Part shown: positions 43,499 to 54,130 of the stretch, piece after piece | How the letters are laid out: every line of letters begins with the position of its first letter | Position numbering within the stretch: position 1 is the first letter of the stretch | Assembly: GCA_951640165.1 (NCBI GenBank) | Contig: OX621258.1 | Span: forward strand, 4,735,501 to 4,799,500 | From: Pseudoips prasinana | Lineage: Eukaryota; Arthropoda; Insecta; Lepidoptera; Nolidae | Length of the DNA stretch: 64,000 nt | Direction: 5' to 3' | Position numbers and translations under genes: made by a program | Notes under the pieces: generated by a model | What the model saw: the letters and a program-made list of their open reading frames with translations, nothing else | Database searches by the model: none | What the model was told of the DNA's origin: nothing

Positions 43499-43971
43499 GT
43501 TAGTATATTAATAATCTTATTTATGGTTTTTAATAACATACTTTAGTTTTGACTGCCCTCATGGTCTGTTGTTTAGGCCATAGTTTTATTGGATTTGTCC
43601 ATTCATAATCTCAGTAGCAGGAGAATCTAGAAATGTGCCTGGTAAGTGGCAATATTATGCTCACCCTTATTATGTAGAACTTAAACATAGATGTTAAGAT
43701 GTGGGTGTAATGTTACACCTGTGCCTTCAGGAACATAATCTTGTGTCTATGTTAGTATAACAATACTTTAGCTTTGTTTTGATAATAAGGGCATAAAAAT
43801 GTATTTGGTATGTATAATCATTTAAGTGAATAAGAAATATGGTTTGATAATGATCAAGCTCCTACATCAGGATTACTCATTCACAAGATTTCTTTAGATC
43901 AATCTTTCAAATTGGGTAATAACACATCACATATCTGGTGCCACTAGTTAATGTAGATAAATTATTTTCAG

Positions 43972-44292
43972 GTGGGTGCTTCAAGTGCTGTCTATCATTC
44001 TTGTTGGGTGCGAGCAAATAGAGCATCCCAGCATTTAAGTACAGGGCCGTCAACATCCCGTGCATGTTCATCAGCTGTTGATGAGCCAGATAGTGAGGAC
44101 ATTCATCATGTAGAAGAACCTTCAACAAGGCTAGAAACTAATTCTGCACCAAGGGCACCAACTGTTGGAACTCTTATTGTTTTACCTGACTATTTTAGAG
44201 CTGTGGCAACTGAAAGTAGATGTTTTGTGGAAGGATGTCGCAGACATCAAAGAAACACAGTAACATTTAAAATTATAATTTCAAGCAATTGA
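43972..44292 (+). pseudogene. Transposase exon B
   Basis: Preceded by an acceptor-like TTATTTTCAG. It reads VGASSAVYHSCWVRANRASQ, a Ser/Glu-rich linker, GTLIVLPDYFRAVATESRCF and VEGCRRHQRNTV. The 'CW-RA' and 'LPDY...RCF-GC' pattern is typical of the zinc-rich N-terminal half of a class of DDE transposases with a C-terminal SWIM-like motif. It then stops; the catalytic domain that should follow is deleted. Confidence 0.6.
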
Positions 44293-44351
44293 TGTAGATA
44301 CTAATAATATTGGCGAGTTTCCTGAACTAACACAGAAGCACATACCAAATT

Positions 44352-44492
44352 AAACAGGCCCGTTCTTACCATGGGGAGCATGTGAGAGAAAATGGCTTAT
44401 ATATCATAGAAGTGTGTAGAGAGGTGGACGGTAACCTACAGCAAGAGCTGTCGACATCAGGCTCAACCTGGATGTTATTGTATTTAAGTTAA
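44352..44492 (+). pseudogene. Transposase remnant
   Basis: KQARSYHGEHVRENGLYIIE then VCREVDG resembles the segment that follows the catalytic core in the same family (ARSY-EH-EG). The frame is lost soon after. Confidence 0.5.
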
Positions 44493-44550
44493 TTATAAGT
44501 TGATTAGTAGTCGGATGTATTTCATTTAAATCCTAGTCGAAACTTTACTT

Positions 44551-44745
44551 AGTGGAAGGAATGCTAATATTCAAAATTATTGCACATGTATCATTGGAAA
44601 TAGAACGGTTGGTTGCTGTGCCCACACCATGAGCATAATATGGTATCTTGGTTGGGCATGGCACAACGGTAGTCAATTGCCTCCTACACAATTTTTCGAT
44701 ACAGTGTTATTAAATTATGATAAGCCTAGTGAAGAAGTGGATTAA
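44551..44745 (+). pseudogene. Transposase C-terminus with CxC...GCCxH motif
   Basis: SGRNANIQNYCTCIIGNRTV, GCCAHTMSIIWYLGWAWHNG, then a tail ending DKPSEEVD and TAA at 44743-44745, overlapping an AATAAA signal. The CxC-GxRxxGCCxH signature is the SWIM-like zinc motif at the end of this transposase family. With the pieces from 42822 on, this is one gene with the DDE core missing. Confidence 0.65.
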
Positions 44746-44801
44746 TAAAACCATTACTCACAATTATGTGTTTTTATTTTAAAATATTATTATTGCCATT
44801 T

Positions 44802-44820
44802 CAGATTACTGTAATCTGAG
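44802..44820. repeat. 9-bp palindrome, 1-nt loop
   Basis: TCAGATTAC T GTAATCTGA. Confidence 0.7.
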
Positions 44821-44879
44821 ATTTTATCAAATACTAAACAAATAAATAATAATAAATGAATGAATATTTTTGTCCCAAT

Positions 44880-45075
44880 TAAATAAGATAAAGAATTTTG
44901 GAACAACAAACCCAATGAAAGCTGAACCCAAACTAGGTAGAGCATGTACTATGGCAACCAGCTAACTGATAAAGATACCTGCTTATGTTTCTAAATGCAA
45001 ATAAATTACACACAGATACTGAACAAATAACCTAGCTTATTACACGAAACATTTGTCCTGGTTGCGGACCTACAA
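44880..45075 (-). repeat. SINE-B, old copy
   Basis: CCCAAACTAGGTAGAGCATG and CTATGGCAACCAGCTAACTG, then TGCGGACCTACAAGACC in place of the B box. Confidence 0.6.
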
Positions 45076-45479
45076 GACCAACAGTAACAGTAGTTACAAT
45101 AATAACAAATGCAAGCCAGTAGTGTTTTAAGCGGGCCTTGTCTAATAAATGTAGTTATCAGTAAGATCAATCATATAAATCTGAAGTCACACTGTAAGCG
45201 CTTTTTTATGTAGAAACGTACTTACTTATGTAGGGCATGTGCGTTCCAGATTGATAAATATAGCTAACAATGTCTCAAAAATATCATTTGGGTAATTAAA
45301 TAACACGGTCGAGTTATTTAAATACAAAAATATATTAGAAAAATGTCCAAATCGGTAAAAGCAGGCATTTACTTTTAGGTTAAATATAACCTAAAAATTA
45401 ACATTACACGTCTGTTTTTAGCAATTTGGCCATTGCTGGGAGACGTGAAAATTGGGCTCGTGAAATCTTTCAAGATGAT
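45076..45479. other. Unassigned sequence
   Basis: Nothing recognised. Confidence 0.3.
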
Positions 45480-45680
45480 TTAATTTATGGCCAAATTCCA
45501 GCTCTGTAACGCCAGGCCTGAGTTTCTATGGAGTTTGGGTTTCTCCTTTCTAGCTATAAACCTCACCGAGCCCGTGACCTTTCCAACGAATGCAAAACCG
45601 TGGAAATCGGTTCGTGCGTTCTGGAGTTATAGCGTCAGGAAGGAAAACCCGACTTATTTTTATATAGTAGATTAGCGACC
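45480..45680 (+). repeat. High-copy repeat end (AAACCTCACCGAGCCCGTGA)
   Basis: CCGTGGAAATCGGTTCGTGC, GTTCTGGAGTTATAGCGTCA and TTTTTATATAGTAGATTA are standard words of a lepidopteran interspersed repeat; the open frame is a shadow. Confidence 0.55.
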
Positions 45681-45784
45681 CGCTCTAGCTTTGGCGTGAT
45701 TCCACTTCACGGGTTGATATATAATAAAAAGAAATGAAATATTTTTAATGCACGTAAAGTGTGTTGTAACCAATAAATTCGCGT

Positions 45785-45860
45785 TAGATGCGGGTAGCGC
45801 AAAAGCGGCGAGATCTTTAGGGGAGGCCTTTGTCCAGCAGTAGTAGTCTTTCGTCTAATT
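45785..45860 (+). pseudogene. LINE family D 3' end
   Basis: GATGCGGGTAGCGC, GGGGAGGCCTTTGTCCAGCA; tail lost. Confidence 0.65.
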
Positions 45861-45893
45861 ATATCCAATATACTGATTGGACAGCAACTTTAT

Positions 45894-45995
45894 CCGGGCG
45901 AAAATTAAAACATCTTCGCTACTAGAAAAGTAGGTTAGGTGGCTAACCACCTAACCTACTTTTCTAGTAGCGAAGATATTTTAATTTTCGCCCGG
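45894..45995. repeat. 49-bp palindrome, 4-nt loop, one mismatch
   Basis: Arms 45894-45942 and 45947-45995 around CTAA; outermost CCGGGCGAAAATTAAAA, innermost AGTAGGTTAGGTGG. The single mismatch is C/T at 45911. Confidence 0.95.
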
Positions 45996-46254
45996 CTGGA
46001 CAAAGGAAATTGAACTATTGCATTATCTTCCATTTTCCCCAATTCTGAGCTGTGCTTATTGTAATATTCTAGCTGAAAGAATTACTTGCTTTAAATTAAG
46101 ACTATAAAGGCTAATTAATAATTAATTAGTTATCAGAGAGAATGGAACAAGCTGTTGGAGCGAGAGAGAGAGAGACATAGATAAATACATTGCTGGATAT
46201 TGTGAAAAAAAGTGATCTATTCGAAACACCATGGAGAGTAAAAGAGGATAAATA

Positions 46255-46460
46255 TTGGGGCACTTGAAACGGCACTTTGTTAAGAAACATTATGTAAGAA
46301 AGAATTCCAGTCTAAGAGATAGAACAGAGGTACAAAGATTTCAGGGCAAACCGATGATCGCTTACATGGAACTAATCAAGAAGACAAAGCACATGCCCAG
46401 GATAGGGAAGACTGGAGGAAGATCCACCGAGCATAGCTCGGAAATGAATAGATGATGTTC
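46255..46460 (+). pseudogene. LINE C-terminal fragment
   Basis: DKAHAQDREDWRKIHRA is readable in one frame, preceded by frame-shifted KRHFVKKHYVRKN; related to 20512-20730. Confidence 0.6.
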
Positions 46461-46639
46461 CTATGGCATGGGGCTGTTGTAAAGAATTAATAAGAGAACT
46501 GTATTTCAAATAAATTCTGCATGAGCCCTATCCCATACTGCTTTAAATTACTGCATAGTCAAAAGTGATTATTAAATAAACTAAATCATTAAAGATGTTA
46601 CACTAACACCCGAGGGGTGTGTGATAATAACGAACGATG

Positions 46640-47150
46640 TTACAAATTTATATTCGAAGCTTTGGTTGGAGCCACACAACTAGCGTTGCCGGATGTCCCG
46701 CTTTCAGCCCTTTTGGGACTTGTCCCGCCGACACCGCGAGCACCACGCTCAATCTGGAACCGCCAAAATTTTCAACTACATAGCCTCGGAATAAAAAAGC
46801 GCACTAAGCATGTGAACGCAATGCACAGGTTAATTTACTATTGTTAATAAAAAATTTTTGACGATACTAAATTATAAGTCAAATGATAATGGTTTATTTC
46901 AGTAATAAATTTATATTCGAAATCTTGGATGCAGTCACATAATTAGCGTTGGCTGATGTCCCTCTTTTCATCCCTCTAGGGACTTGTCCCGCCGACATCA
47001 CGAGCGCTACGCTTAATCTGGATGCGCCAGAATTTCCAACTACACAGCCTCGGAATGAAAAAGCGCACTAAGTAAGTAAGCGCAATGCACAGGTTAATTT
47101 ACTATTGTTAATTACATTATTTTGACGATACAAAATTATAAGTCAAAATT
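46640..47150 (+). repeat. Two tandem units of about 263 bp, diverged
   Basis: AATTTATATTCGAA at 46645 and 46908; each unit carries GGGACTTGTCCCGCCGACA, GCCTCGGAATRAAAAAGCGC and GCAATGCACAGGTTAATTTA. Each contains a small GGGACTTGTCCC palindrome. Substantial divergence indicates age. Confidence 0.85.
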
Positions 47151-47689
47151 ATAAACTTGATTAATAGTTTTTAATTTTTAGAATAGCTAAAGATAAAAAT
47201 AATTAACGATAAGGAAGTAGGCAAACAAGTAATAAAGAAAATGCTAAATCTGGCTCAAGCCAGACGCAAGACCCAAATCGATTTTTTTTTATCGAATAAT
47301 ATTAAAAATAAAATCGTAGCGAATTATCGTGCTCTTCAAGATACGGGAGTTTAATATCACCGACTACTAGAACCTGGGCCACAGGTGGTTCACGCTAGAA
47401 AAATCCCATTAACCCTTTTTGGTCCGATCCGGGAAGAGGCGTTCAAGGACTGTCATTATAATATGCCCGGCGTCACATTTCCCAGACATATTTGTGAAAC
47501 AAAGGCGCCTGCTATAATTTGGAATGACCGCAGTAGAAGGGCTATCAAATGTGTATCAAATTAAACAAGTTTATTTTGTAGATACTCGAAATAATTAAGG
47601 GGTCAAGTATATAAATGTGACATGCGATCATACAGTTCATTAATACGATAACAAGCTCGTCACTCCTTTCAATTAGGAACCTGTACTCT
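47151..47689. other. Unassigned sequence
   Basis: A possible degraded coding remnant at 47340-47560 with no stable frame. Confidence 0.3.
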
Positions 47690-48275
47690 TTAAACCTGCT
47701 ACGCCTTCATATCTTAAAAACCGATTCGAGTTTCTCTGTGACACGCATTCGAGATTTCTAAGATCATCACATAACTTAAAACTGCATAATCCTATACATT
47801 CCACAATATTTATGGACAAGTCATTTGCCGTTGAAGCAGTAAGGTTATGGAACGCCTTGCCAATTAATTAAAGAACACTACCTGCGTTTGTAAAGATCCT
47901 TCCTCTTTTATATATTATGTATGTATTTTGTTATTTTATATATTATACACTGTATTGTATTTTATAGAATGTATATATTATGTAATGTTTATGTATGTAT
48001 TTATGTTTATCATATATGTAGTCATAGGTACCATGTATTTGGTAGGTATACCCCTTTACACTTTTATACACATTTTTTTTTTAATGTTATTTATCCACTA
48101 CTTCATTTGTTACACACCCACTTTTTAAAACAATTACAGCTCCTATCCATCCAAAGGTTGTCTGGAAGAAATCGCTTAATGCGATAAGACCGCCCATTGT
48201 ACTAAATTTATTATTATTTTTTGTCCTACCTATTTTTCCTGCTTGTGTGTACAATAAAGTATACTATTCTATTCT
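47690..48275 (+). pseudogene. LINE C-terminus and 3' UTR
   Basis: Around 47695-47870: FTPATPSYLKNRFEFLCDTH and FAVEAVRLWNALPIN, a jockey-type C-terminal pattern, then a long AT-rich 3' UTR with TATCCATCCAAAGGTTGTCT, CGATAAGACCGCCCATTGTA and GTGTACAATAAAGTATAC. It defines the 3' UTR copies at 5580 and 50250. Confidence 0.72.
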
Positions 48276-48480
48276 GTACATCCAATTTCAAAGAAATTGA
48301 ACTATATTAAGAATCCCATTAAAATCACTGAACTTATAAAATTCTAATTCAATCATAAAATCTAGAGATAACTGTGAATTAAATGCCTGTCCATGCCGTC
48401 CTCTTGTAACCAATTTATTGATAAATAGATAAGGCTTTTGACCTCATATGAGCCTTGTAAGTTTATTACTGCACGCATTC

Positions 48481-48630
48481 GGCTTCCATGCGCACATGTG
48501 ACGTCATAAACGTCCGGAATCGATTGTCAACGTTGAAGCCGATTTAACGATTGATTAAGTCATTTTAAACCTTTATTTATTTGAACGCCATTTAAGCAAT
48601 CGATGTTCGGCGACTTAGCCGGTAGAGGCC
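48481..48630. mobile_element. Foldback MITE, left half missing
   Basis: GGCTTCCATGCGCACATGTG to GACTTAGCCGGTAGAGGCC; matches the right 150 bp of 53888-54127. CAG follows the end. Confidence 0.8.
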
Positions 48631-49688
48631 CAGGTTAGCGTTTGATGGGCATTCGCGCTGTCAAATCGCAAAAAATACAAGAACCAATTTTGAACTATCT
48701 TGGTCACCCGCCCAATCGGCTTCCCGCTTGTCACTTTCCCGTTGTACTTAAAGTCGGCAAGATAAATATTATCGCCCAATCTCTGGCCCCAGACGAAAAT
48801 TCTTACACGTAACATAACGAGGGGCCTGATGGGAGCGATACTTTAAAATGTTATTAACGACGAACTTGTTACTTTAATGCGACTTTATTATTTACAACGT
48901 AGCTCCCACAACAGCCACCCTTTGCCTTGTTTTTGCGCATAAAATAAAGCTGATATACATGTATGTAAAATATTCTATATGTTTGTATCTGTCAATAAGT
49001 CGGGAAACTGACGGTATATTGTTCCTGTTGTTATAGCCTAAGAATGTTGCGTTTTCTCGTTAAGTCCGTCCGATGACAGAATGCGTTCCTGATGTCCGTC
49101 AGTTGGTCATGATTAGTGATAAAAGTATTTAGCAATAAAAAATAATAAAATTTATTGAAATTTGACATAATATTATACCTATTAAGTGGATGTCAGAAAC
49201 CCAAGTGGAAAACGAAATTATTTTATAGTAAATTCAACGCTTATTCAAAGACACACGTCCACTACCGGCCAGGGACGCATTCTTTCAAAGGCCGAACTTT
49301 AAGTAAGGGACGAAGATATTCGGCCGTCTAAAAGATATTTACTATGAGAAGCTTAACTGGGAAATTACAACTACCTAACAAAATACACGTATGGTTTCCT
49401 AATTATGTCAATTCTGTTTAATTATGCCAATGTCCTCGATTTGTATAAGGTCGTCAGAGCTCATGTTGGGGAGGAGGAAGCGTCATAGGCTACGATATCC
49501 GTTTACCATGGGGTTGATAGACGTTTACTGTACTTACTACAAAACACTATCACAAAACCATATTTTCAGCGGTTCGAGGATTTCTATTGAAAAAAAAAAC
49601 ACCTACTTCTACGTATAAGCTCATTAATGTTTGAGAAATGCACCGTTTATTTAGAAGAGGTTTGCCTCGAGTTCAACTCCTACGATAA
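48631..49688. other. Unassigned sequence
   Basis: Short frames 48615 (-) and 49424 (+) lack motifs. Confidence 0.3.
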
Positions 49689-49800
49689 AGCCACGAAGCT
49701 AAGATGTAATTTGTCGAAAAGTCGCCGTTATTTCCCGCTCTGCTACAAACTAATTGCTTTCTTACAGTTTGCCTGATAATAGTAACGTGTGGTCTAAGTG
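49689..49800 (+). repeat. Direct repeat, partner at 51189-51298
   Basis: AAGATGTAATTTGTCGAAA, TTATTTCCCGCTCTGCTACA and AACTAATTGCTTTYTTACA shared, exactly 1500 bp apart at the left side. The interval holds SINE and LINE copies. Confidence 0.8.
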
Positions 49801-49973
49801 AGAATTATAATAGAAGTGAAGCATAGATCTTTCGGCTTTATTATGATCTACTCGACAGGGGAAGTATCCCCAACGTTACTATAATAGTGCTCTTGGCCAA
49901 ATTTCGGCAATGGCAACCAATAGCAGGATATATCTAAGTTAGTCTAAGTTTTATTTAAGTTTACATCAAGTTC

Positions 49974-50214
49974 ATAATAATAATAATATCTGATCCCAAA
50001 CTAAGCAGAGCTTGTACTATGGAAACCAGATAACTGATATACTACATATACTACCTTTCTTTTGTAAATACATACTTATATAGATAATTACGCCCAGACT
50101 CAAAACATTTCTGTTTGTGCCCCATCCACTCAAATACCTGTCCTGGATGGGAAGCGAACCCACGACCTCTGGCGTGAAAAGCAAGCATTTGCCAACCACA
50201 CCAACAGGCCCGTC
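49974..50214 (-). repeat. SINE-B
   Basis: ATT-tail, GATCCCAAACTAAGCAGAGC, GAAGCGAACCCACGACCT (B box in reverse), CCAACCACACCAACAGGCCC (A box in reverse). Confidence 0.82.
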
Positions 50215-50249
50215 AAGTTGACCTATTGTTACACCTATCTACCCTGTAT

Positions 50250-50395
50250 CCCCCTTTCTTCGTCTATCCACTCCATAATTGGTTGTCTGGAAGAAATCGC
50301 AAATAGCGGTACGACCACCCTTTGTACCTAATTAATGTAAATTAATTTAAATTTTAAGTTATGGTGTACAATAAAGAGTATTTTACTTTATTTTA
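50250..50395 (+). repeat. LINE 3' UTR fragment
   Basis: TGGTTGTCTGGAAGAAATCG, GCGGTACGACCACCCTTTGT and GTGTACAATAAAGAGTATTT as at 48140-48265. Confidence 0.72.
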
Positions 50396-50884
50396 TTACA
50401 GAGCAGGAAGGACTACAGTCTCTATCTCCTCACATCTAAAATACGACCGCTATCCGAAGCGAGAGGGGAGAGATCTCCTTGGAACGAGCGTCCAACAACG
50501 CCAACTTCAAAAGCTTCAAAAAATTACGGTCTGTTACTGGGTGATCTTTTTCCTAGAAAAATCCCCAATAACTGGCGTTTGAACTCAGGACCGCCGGAGC
50601 AACGAGATAGTCATAACAACCAAACCAACTACTTTAACCAACCTACCAACTTTACGGACCCATCCTTACTAACTACTCTGAAACCAATATATCTGAAGCA
50701 AAATAAAATATAAAAAAGGTTTATTCCCAACAACCACAGATAATCCTTAACTTAGTTTACATATAAGACGATATAACTAATTGCGTTTAGTTTATATAAT
50801 ACTTATGAAGCATGCACTTATCTACATTGAGTAACGCCAATTATTCGGGTATTATTATATATAATTATAGGTGTTTTAATTTCA
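50396..50884. other. Unassigned sequence
   Basis: A degraded SINE head in reverse may lie at 50575-50640; nothing else recognised. Confidence 0.3.
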
Positions 50885-51115
50885 GAAATAAAAATAAATA
50901 TCTTAGAACAACTAACACACTGCTATCTGATCCCAAAATAAGCAGAGCCTGTACTATGGCAACCAGACAACTGCTTAACATACTCGTATATTTCTAAATA
51001 CATACAATAATAGATAAATTACACCCAACACACAGAAAAAATAATCGTGTTCATCGCACAAAGCTTTGTTCTAGGTGTGTATCGAACCCACTATCTCTGG
51101 CTTAGCAGTCAGGCT
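50885..51115 (-). repeat. SINE-B, old copy
   Basis: CTGATCCCAAAATAAGCAGA, CTATGGCAACCAGACAACTG and GTATCGAACCCACTATCTCT (B box in reverse). Confidence 0.65.
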
Positions 51116-51188
51116 CATCAAGGGACGGTTGCTTATTATTTTACCGTATACTTGATAGTATTTTTCATACAGTATATCTCCTCACCTT

Positions 51189-51298
51189 AGCCGTGAAGAT
51201 AAGATGTAATTTGTCGAAATGTCTCGGTTATTTCCCGCTCTGCTACAAACTAATTGCTTTTTACAATTTGCCTGATAATGTCAACGTGTAGTCCAAGG
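51189..51298 (+). repeat. Direct repeat, partner of 49689-49800
   Basis: See the 49689 entry. Confidence 0.8.
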
Positions 51299-51447
51299 GA
51301 GGGAGAGCTGGTGATGAGCGTTTTTATCATTATATGTGCAATTAGACAGGGAACATACGTCCACTTCTAAGATCATGTTGCAGAAGATTGTACTTTTTAT
51401 GAATTTTCCTGCAATTGAGGTTATTAGTGTAGAGCTGGAGTGGAACT

Positions 51448-51560
51448 TGCTGTGTGGCTGACGGCAATGAATATCACTACCCCATCTCATTCTATTGGGG
51501 CGTAGAATTCGTCCCGAAGGAATATCTTCCAGAGAACGGGCAGCAGCGTACATCACCCTC
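51448..51560 (+). repeat. E-family repeat, right side missing
   Basis: TGTGTGGCTGACGGCAATGA, CCAGAGAACGGGCAGCAGCG; stops there. Confidence 0.7.
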
Positions 51561-51786
51561 GTGCGCTGTTTCGCTTTTTTGTTGTCAAAAAACGACTCTG
51601 AACCACACAAATGACCTAAAACCTTTATTTATTGTATGATGAAGCACACCTCGGTCTGCATCTGCCATTTATATGATGGCATGGCATCAGCAGTACAGCA
51701 ATGAAATGTTGTAGCAAATACTGAGATGGAGACTTTCGGGACTTATACAGTGAATAATAACAAGGTATTATAATACCCCCGAGCCC

Positions 51787-52035
51787 GTAGGTTCTGCAAT
51801 GATGCAAGTGAAACAACACTACACTTGTTCAGCGAATGACCATAAAGGTTTCACCGTTTTGGGAGAACACTTACTGCCCAAGAATAATGTTAGTCATCAC
51901 TCTTGTCAAAAAGATTCTGCATTTTATATATGTTGCTAGGTTAGATACTGTGTGAACACAATAGTTCAACGCTGAATGCAGTCTCACCAGGATTTTGGAT
52001 ATTAAACATAGTCGCCACCTGAAGAATAAGTTTTC
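51787..52035 (+). pseudogene. LINE RNase H C-terminus and 3' UTR
   Basis: ASETTLHLFSE (position of the ET-HLL-ECP zinc segment) then a 3' UTR nearly collinear with 58560-58720: GTCAAAAAGATTCTGCATTT, AGTTCAACGCTGAATGCAGT, GCCACCTGAAGAATAAG. Confidence 0.65.
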
Positions 52036-52140
52036 TTCTTTTATTCTTTATTTCTGGTTGAATTTTTATTCTGTGTGCAATTTCCTTAATACAATTTTTG
52101 ATTTATCATGTGTTATCTGTACCGCTTTGAGCTTTGTAAT

Positions 52141-52400
52141 TACTTACTTTAGGCAGTGGTTAGTAGCGGCTTGAACAACTCACTGACACTAGGCAGTGAG
52201 TTGTTCAAGCCGCCCAGTAGGCCTCTGACATGGCTTAACGACTGTTGTCTAATGACTACAACCGGGACCAACAGTTTAACGTGCCCTCCGAAGCACGGAG
52301 ACGCTCAGAAATTAAACCACTTTGGTGGTCACCCATCTATGGCCTGACCGTGAGTCTAGTTTACGGACCGGTGAGAGCATCTAGATATGAGCGCCATATA
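52141..52400 (-). repeat. 5S-headed SINE with internal inverted duplication
   Basis: Body matches 40378-40622, but GGCAGTGGTTA is followed by an inverted copy of downstream sequence before the normal order resumes. Part of the 5S-like head is also deleted (GAGTCTAG joins TTTACGGACC). Confidence 0.8.
52166..52213. repeat. Perfect 20-bp palindrome, 8-nt loop
   Basis: GCGGCTTGAACAACTCACTG and its exact complement at 52194-52213. Other copies of the SINE have only the right arm. Confidence 0.93.
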
Positions 52401-53092
52401 CCAATCCTTCTTACACGCGCCACTGTAGCCGAGGAATACATTCACACGCTGCCGCTTTTCACTTGAAGACTTATGAATACAATAGTATCGCATTTCCACC
52501 ATATATTATTATATCATAACAGCTTCAGCCTATCATTAACTGGCTCGACTTATCCACGATTCCTATTTCTTACGGAATACGGAATTGCGTTATGTTTCTT
52601 GAGGTTTCCCATTATTGCAAAATTGGGAAGAATTGAATACCTGCCTCGTAATCATATTTACGGAGTTATTATTAACTTGGCACGTTTACTTTCTTATTGT
52701 GGTCTTTAGCTATTCATCTTATGACGTACTTCATCATGTAACCGTGGATTGGCTTCCTTTCTGAATAAGTGAGTCTAGTAAGTAGTAGTAGCAAGTTACG
52801 TATGTAAGAAATCAATCAAAGCTCATTTTTAGATCTTCAAAAAACAAAACAGTTGGCCTGTTTGTTCTTATGAAAAGAGTCTCTGCCTCGTAAACAGAAA
52901 TGTTACAGTTCTGTAATTTGGATATTTTGTATAAAACGCAAAAGTACTGATTAAATAATGACTAACTGAATAATGGACCGCATATTTTGTTCAATAAAGT
53001 TGTTGCAAAATGAAAAGTTATTGTATTTCAACAATGGCGAAATCAGAGTTCTAAAACACTCACGTTGTCTCTTACCATAGTACTTTATATAA
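52401..53092. other. Unassigned sequence
   Basis: 78-codon frame 52473-52709 has no motif. Confidence 0.3.
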
Positions 53093-53300
53093 GACTTCTT
53101 AAATAGACGTTCTTTAAAAATAAAGGAATGCTGATATGCTAATTTTTGTTACTTGGTCTATAACAATAAGAATATGTAGGAATTTGTTTTTTAACTTTGA
53201 GACTTCTTAAGTAGACGTTCTTTAAAAGTAAAAGGATGCCTGGTTTCCTGATTTTTGTTATTTAGTCTATCACAACAAAAATATTGGAATATGTTAAAAA
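53093..53300 (+). repeat. Two tandem units of 108 bp
   Basis: GACTTCTTAARTAGACGTTC and TTTAAAARTAAA recur at 53093 and 53201; units also share ATTTTTGTTA and GTCTATMACAA. Confidence 0.82.
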
Positions 53301-53562
53301 ATACATACTGCAAAGTATTTTGCTTAATTATAATTAACAAGACAAGCAATTAATGACGGGTACTCACGATGCAATAATATGTAACGACCCAACTCGCCCT
53401 GGGCCGGATTATTATTAAATTAAATTGGTTTAAATTAAATATTTACAACAGATTTCAACATTTCTACAGATCAACGGACTTGTACAAAATGTATATGTAT
53501 GGTATATCCAAAGCGTTCCCTATCAAATAAATAAGAAACAAATTACAATAAAAAACTAATTT

Positions 53563-53800
53563 GACGGGCCTGGTGGCGTAGTTGGTAAATGCTTGCCTTT
53601 CACGCCGCGGGTCGTGAGTAATATTCCCACATAGGACATATATTTGTGTGCATGAATGTTTGTCCTGATTCTGGGTGTAATTATTTATATAACAATGTAT
53701 TTATAAAAGAAAAGTAGTATATCAATTATCTGGTTTCCATAGTACAAGCTCAGCTTAGTATGGTATCAAATGGCAGTGTGTAAATAATGTCACAGGGAAA
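53563..53800 (+). repeat. SINE-B, full copy with damaged B box
   Basis: GACGGGCCTGGTGGCGTAGT (head start), CACGCCGCGGGTCGTGAGTA where GGGTTCG is expected, then the normal body to AATAATGTCACAGG. Confidence 0.8.
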
Positions 53801-53887
53801 TCTTATTTGTTATAAGACCTGAATTGATAACCTCTTAAATTTATGAAGACGCTTGAAATAAAAGTGTGCCGTCGTATTCTTAACCAG

Positions 53888-54127
53888 GGGCTCTACCGGC
53901 TAAGTCCCCGAACATCGATTTCTTAAATGGCGTTCAAATAAATAAAGGTTATAATGACTTAATCAATCGTTCAATTGGCTTCCATGAGCACATGTGACGT
54001 TATAAATGGTCCGGAATCGATTGTCGACGTTGAAGCCGATTTAACGATTGATTAAGTCATTTTTAACCTTTAATTATTTGAACACCATTTAAGAAATCGA
54101 TGTTCGGTGACTTAGCCGGTAGAGCCC
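53888..54127. mobile_element. 240-bp foldback MITE, CAG target duplication
   Basis: Most complete copy: GGGCTCTACCGGCTAAGT at one end, ACTTAGCCGGTAGAGCCC at the other, internal arms ATGACTTAATCAATCGTT and AACGATTGATTAAGTCAT. CAG at 53885-53887 and 54128-54130. Confidence 0.9.
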
Positions 54128-54130
54128 CAG

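Noticed and set aside
51281..51610. 109-codon minus-strand open frame
   Set aside because: Largely antisense to an E repeat; no motif.
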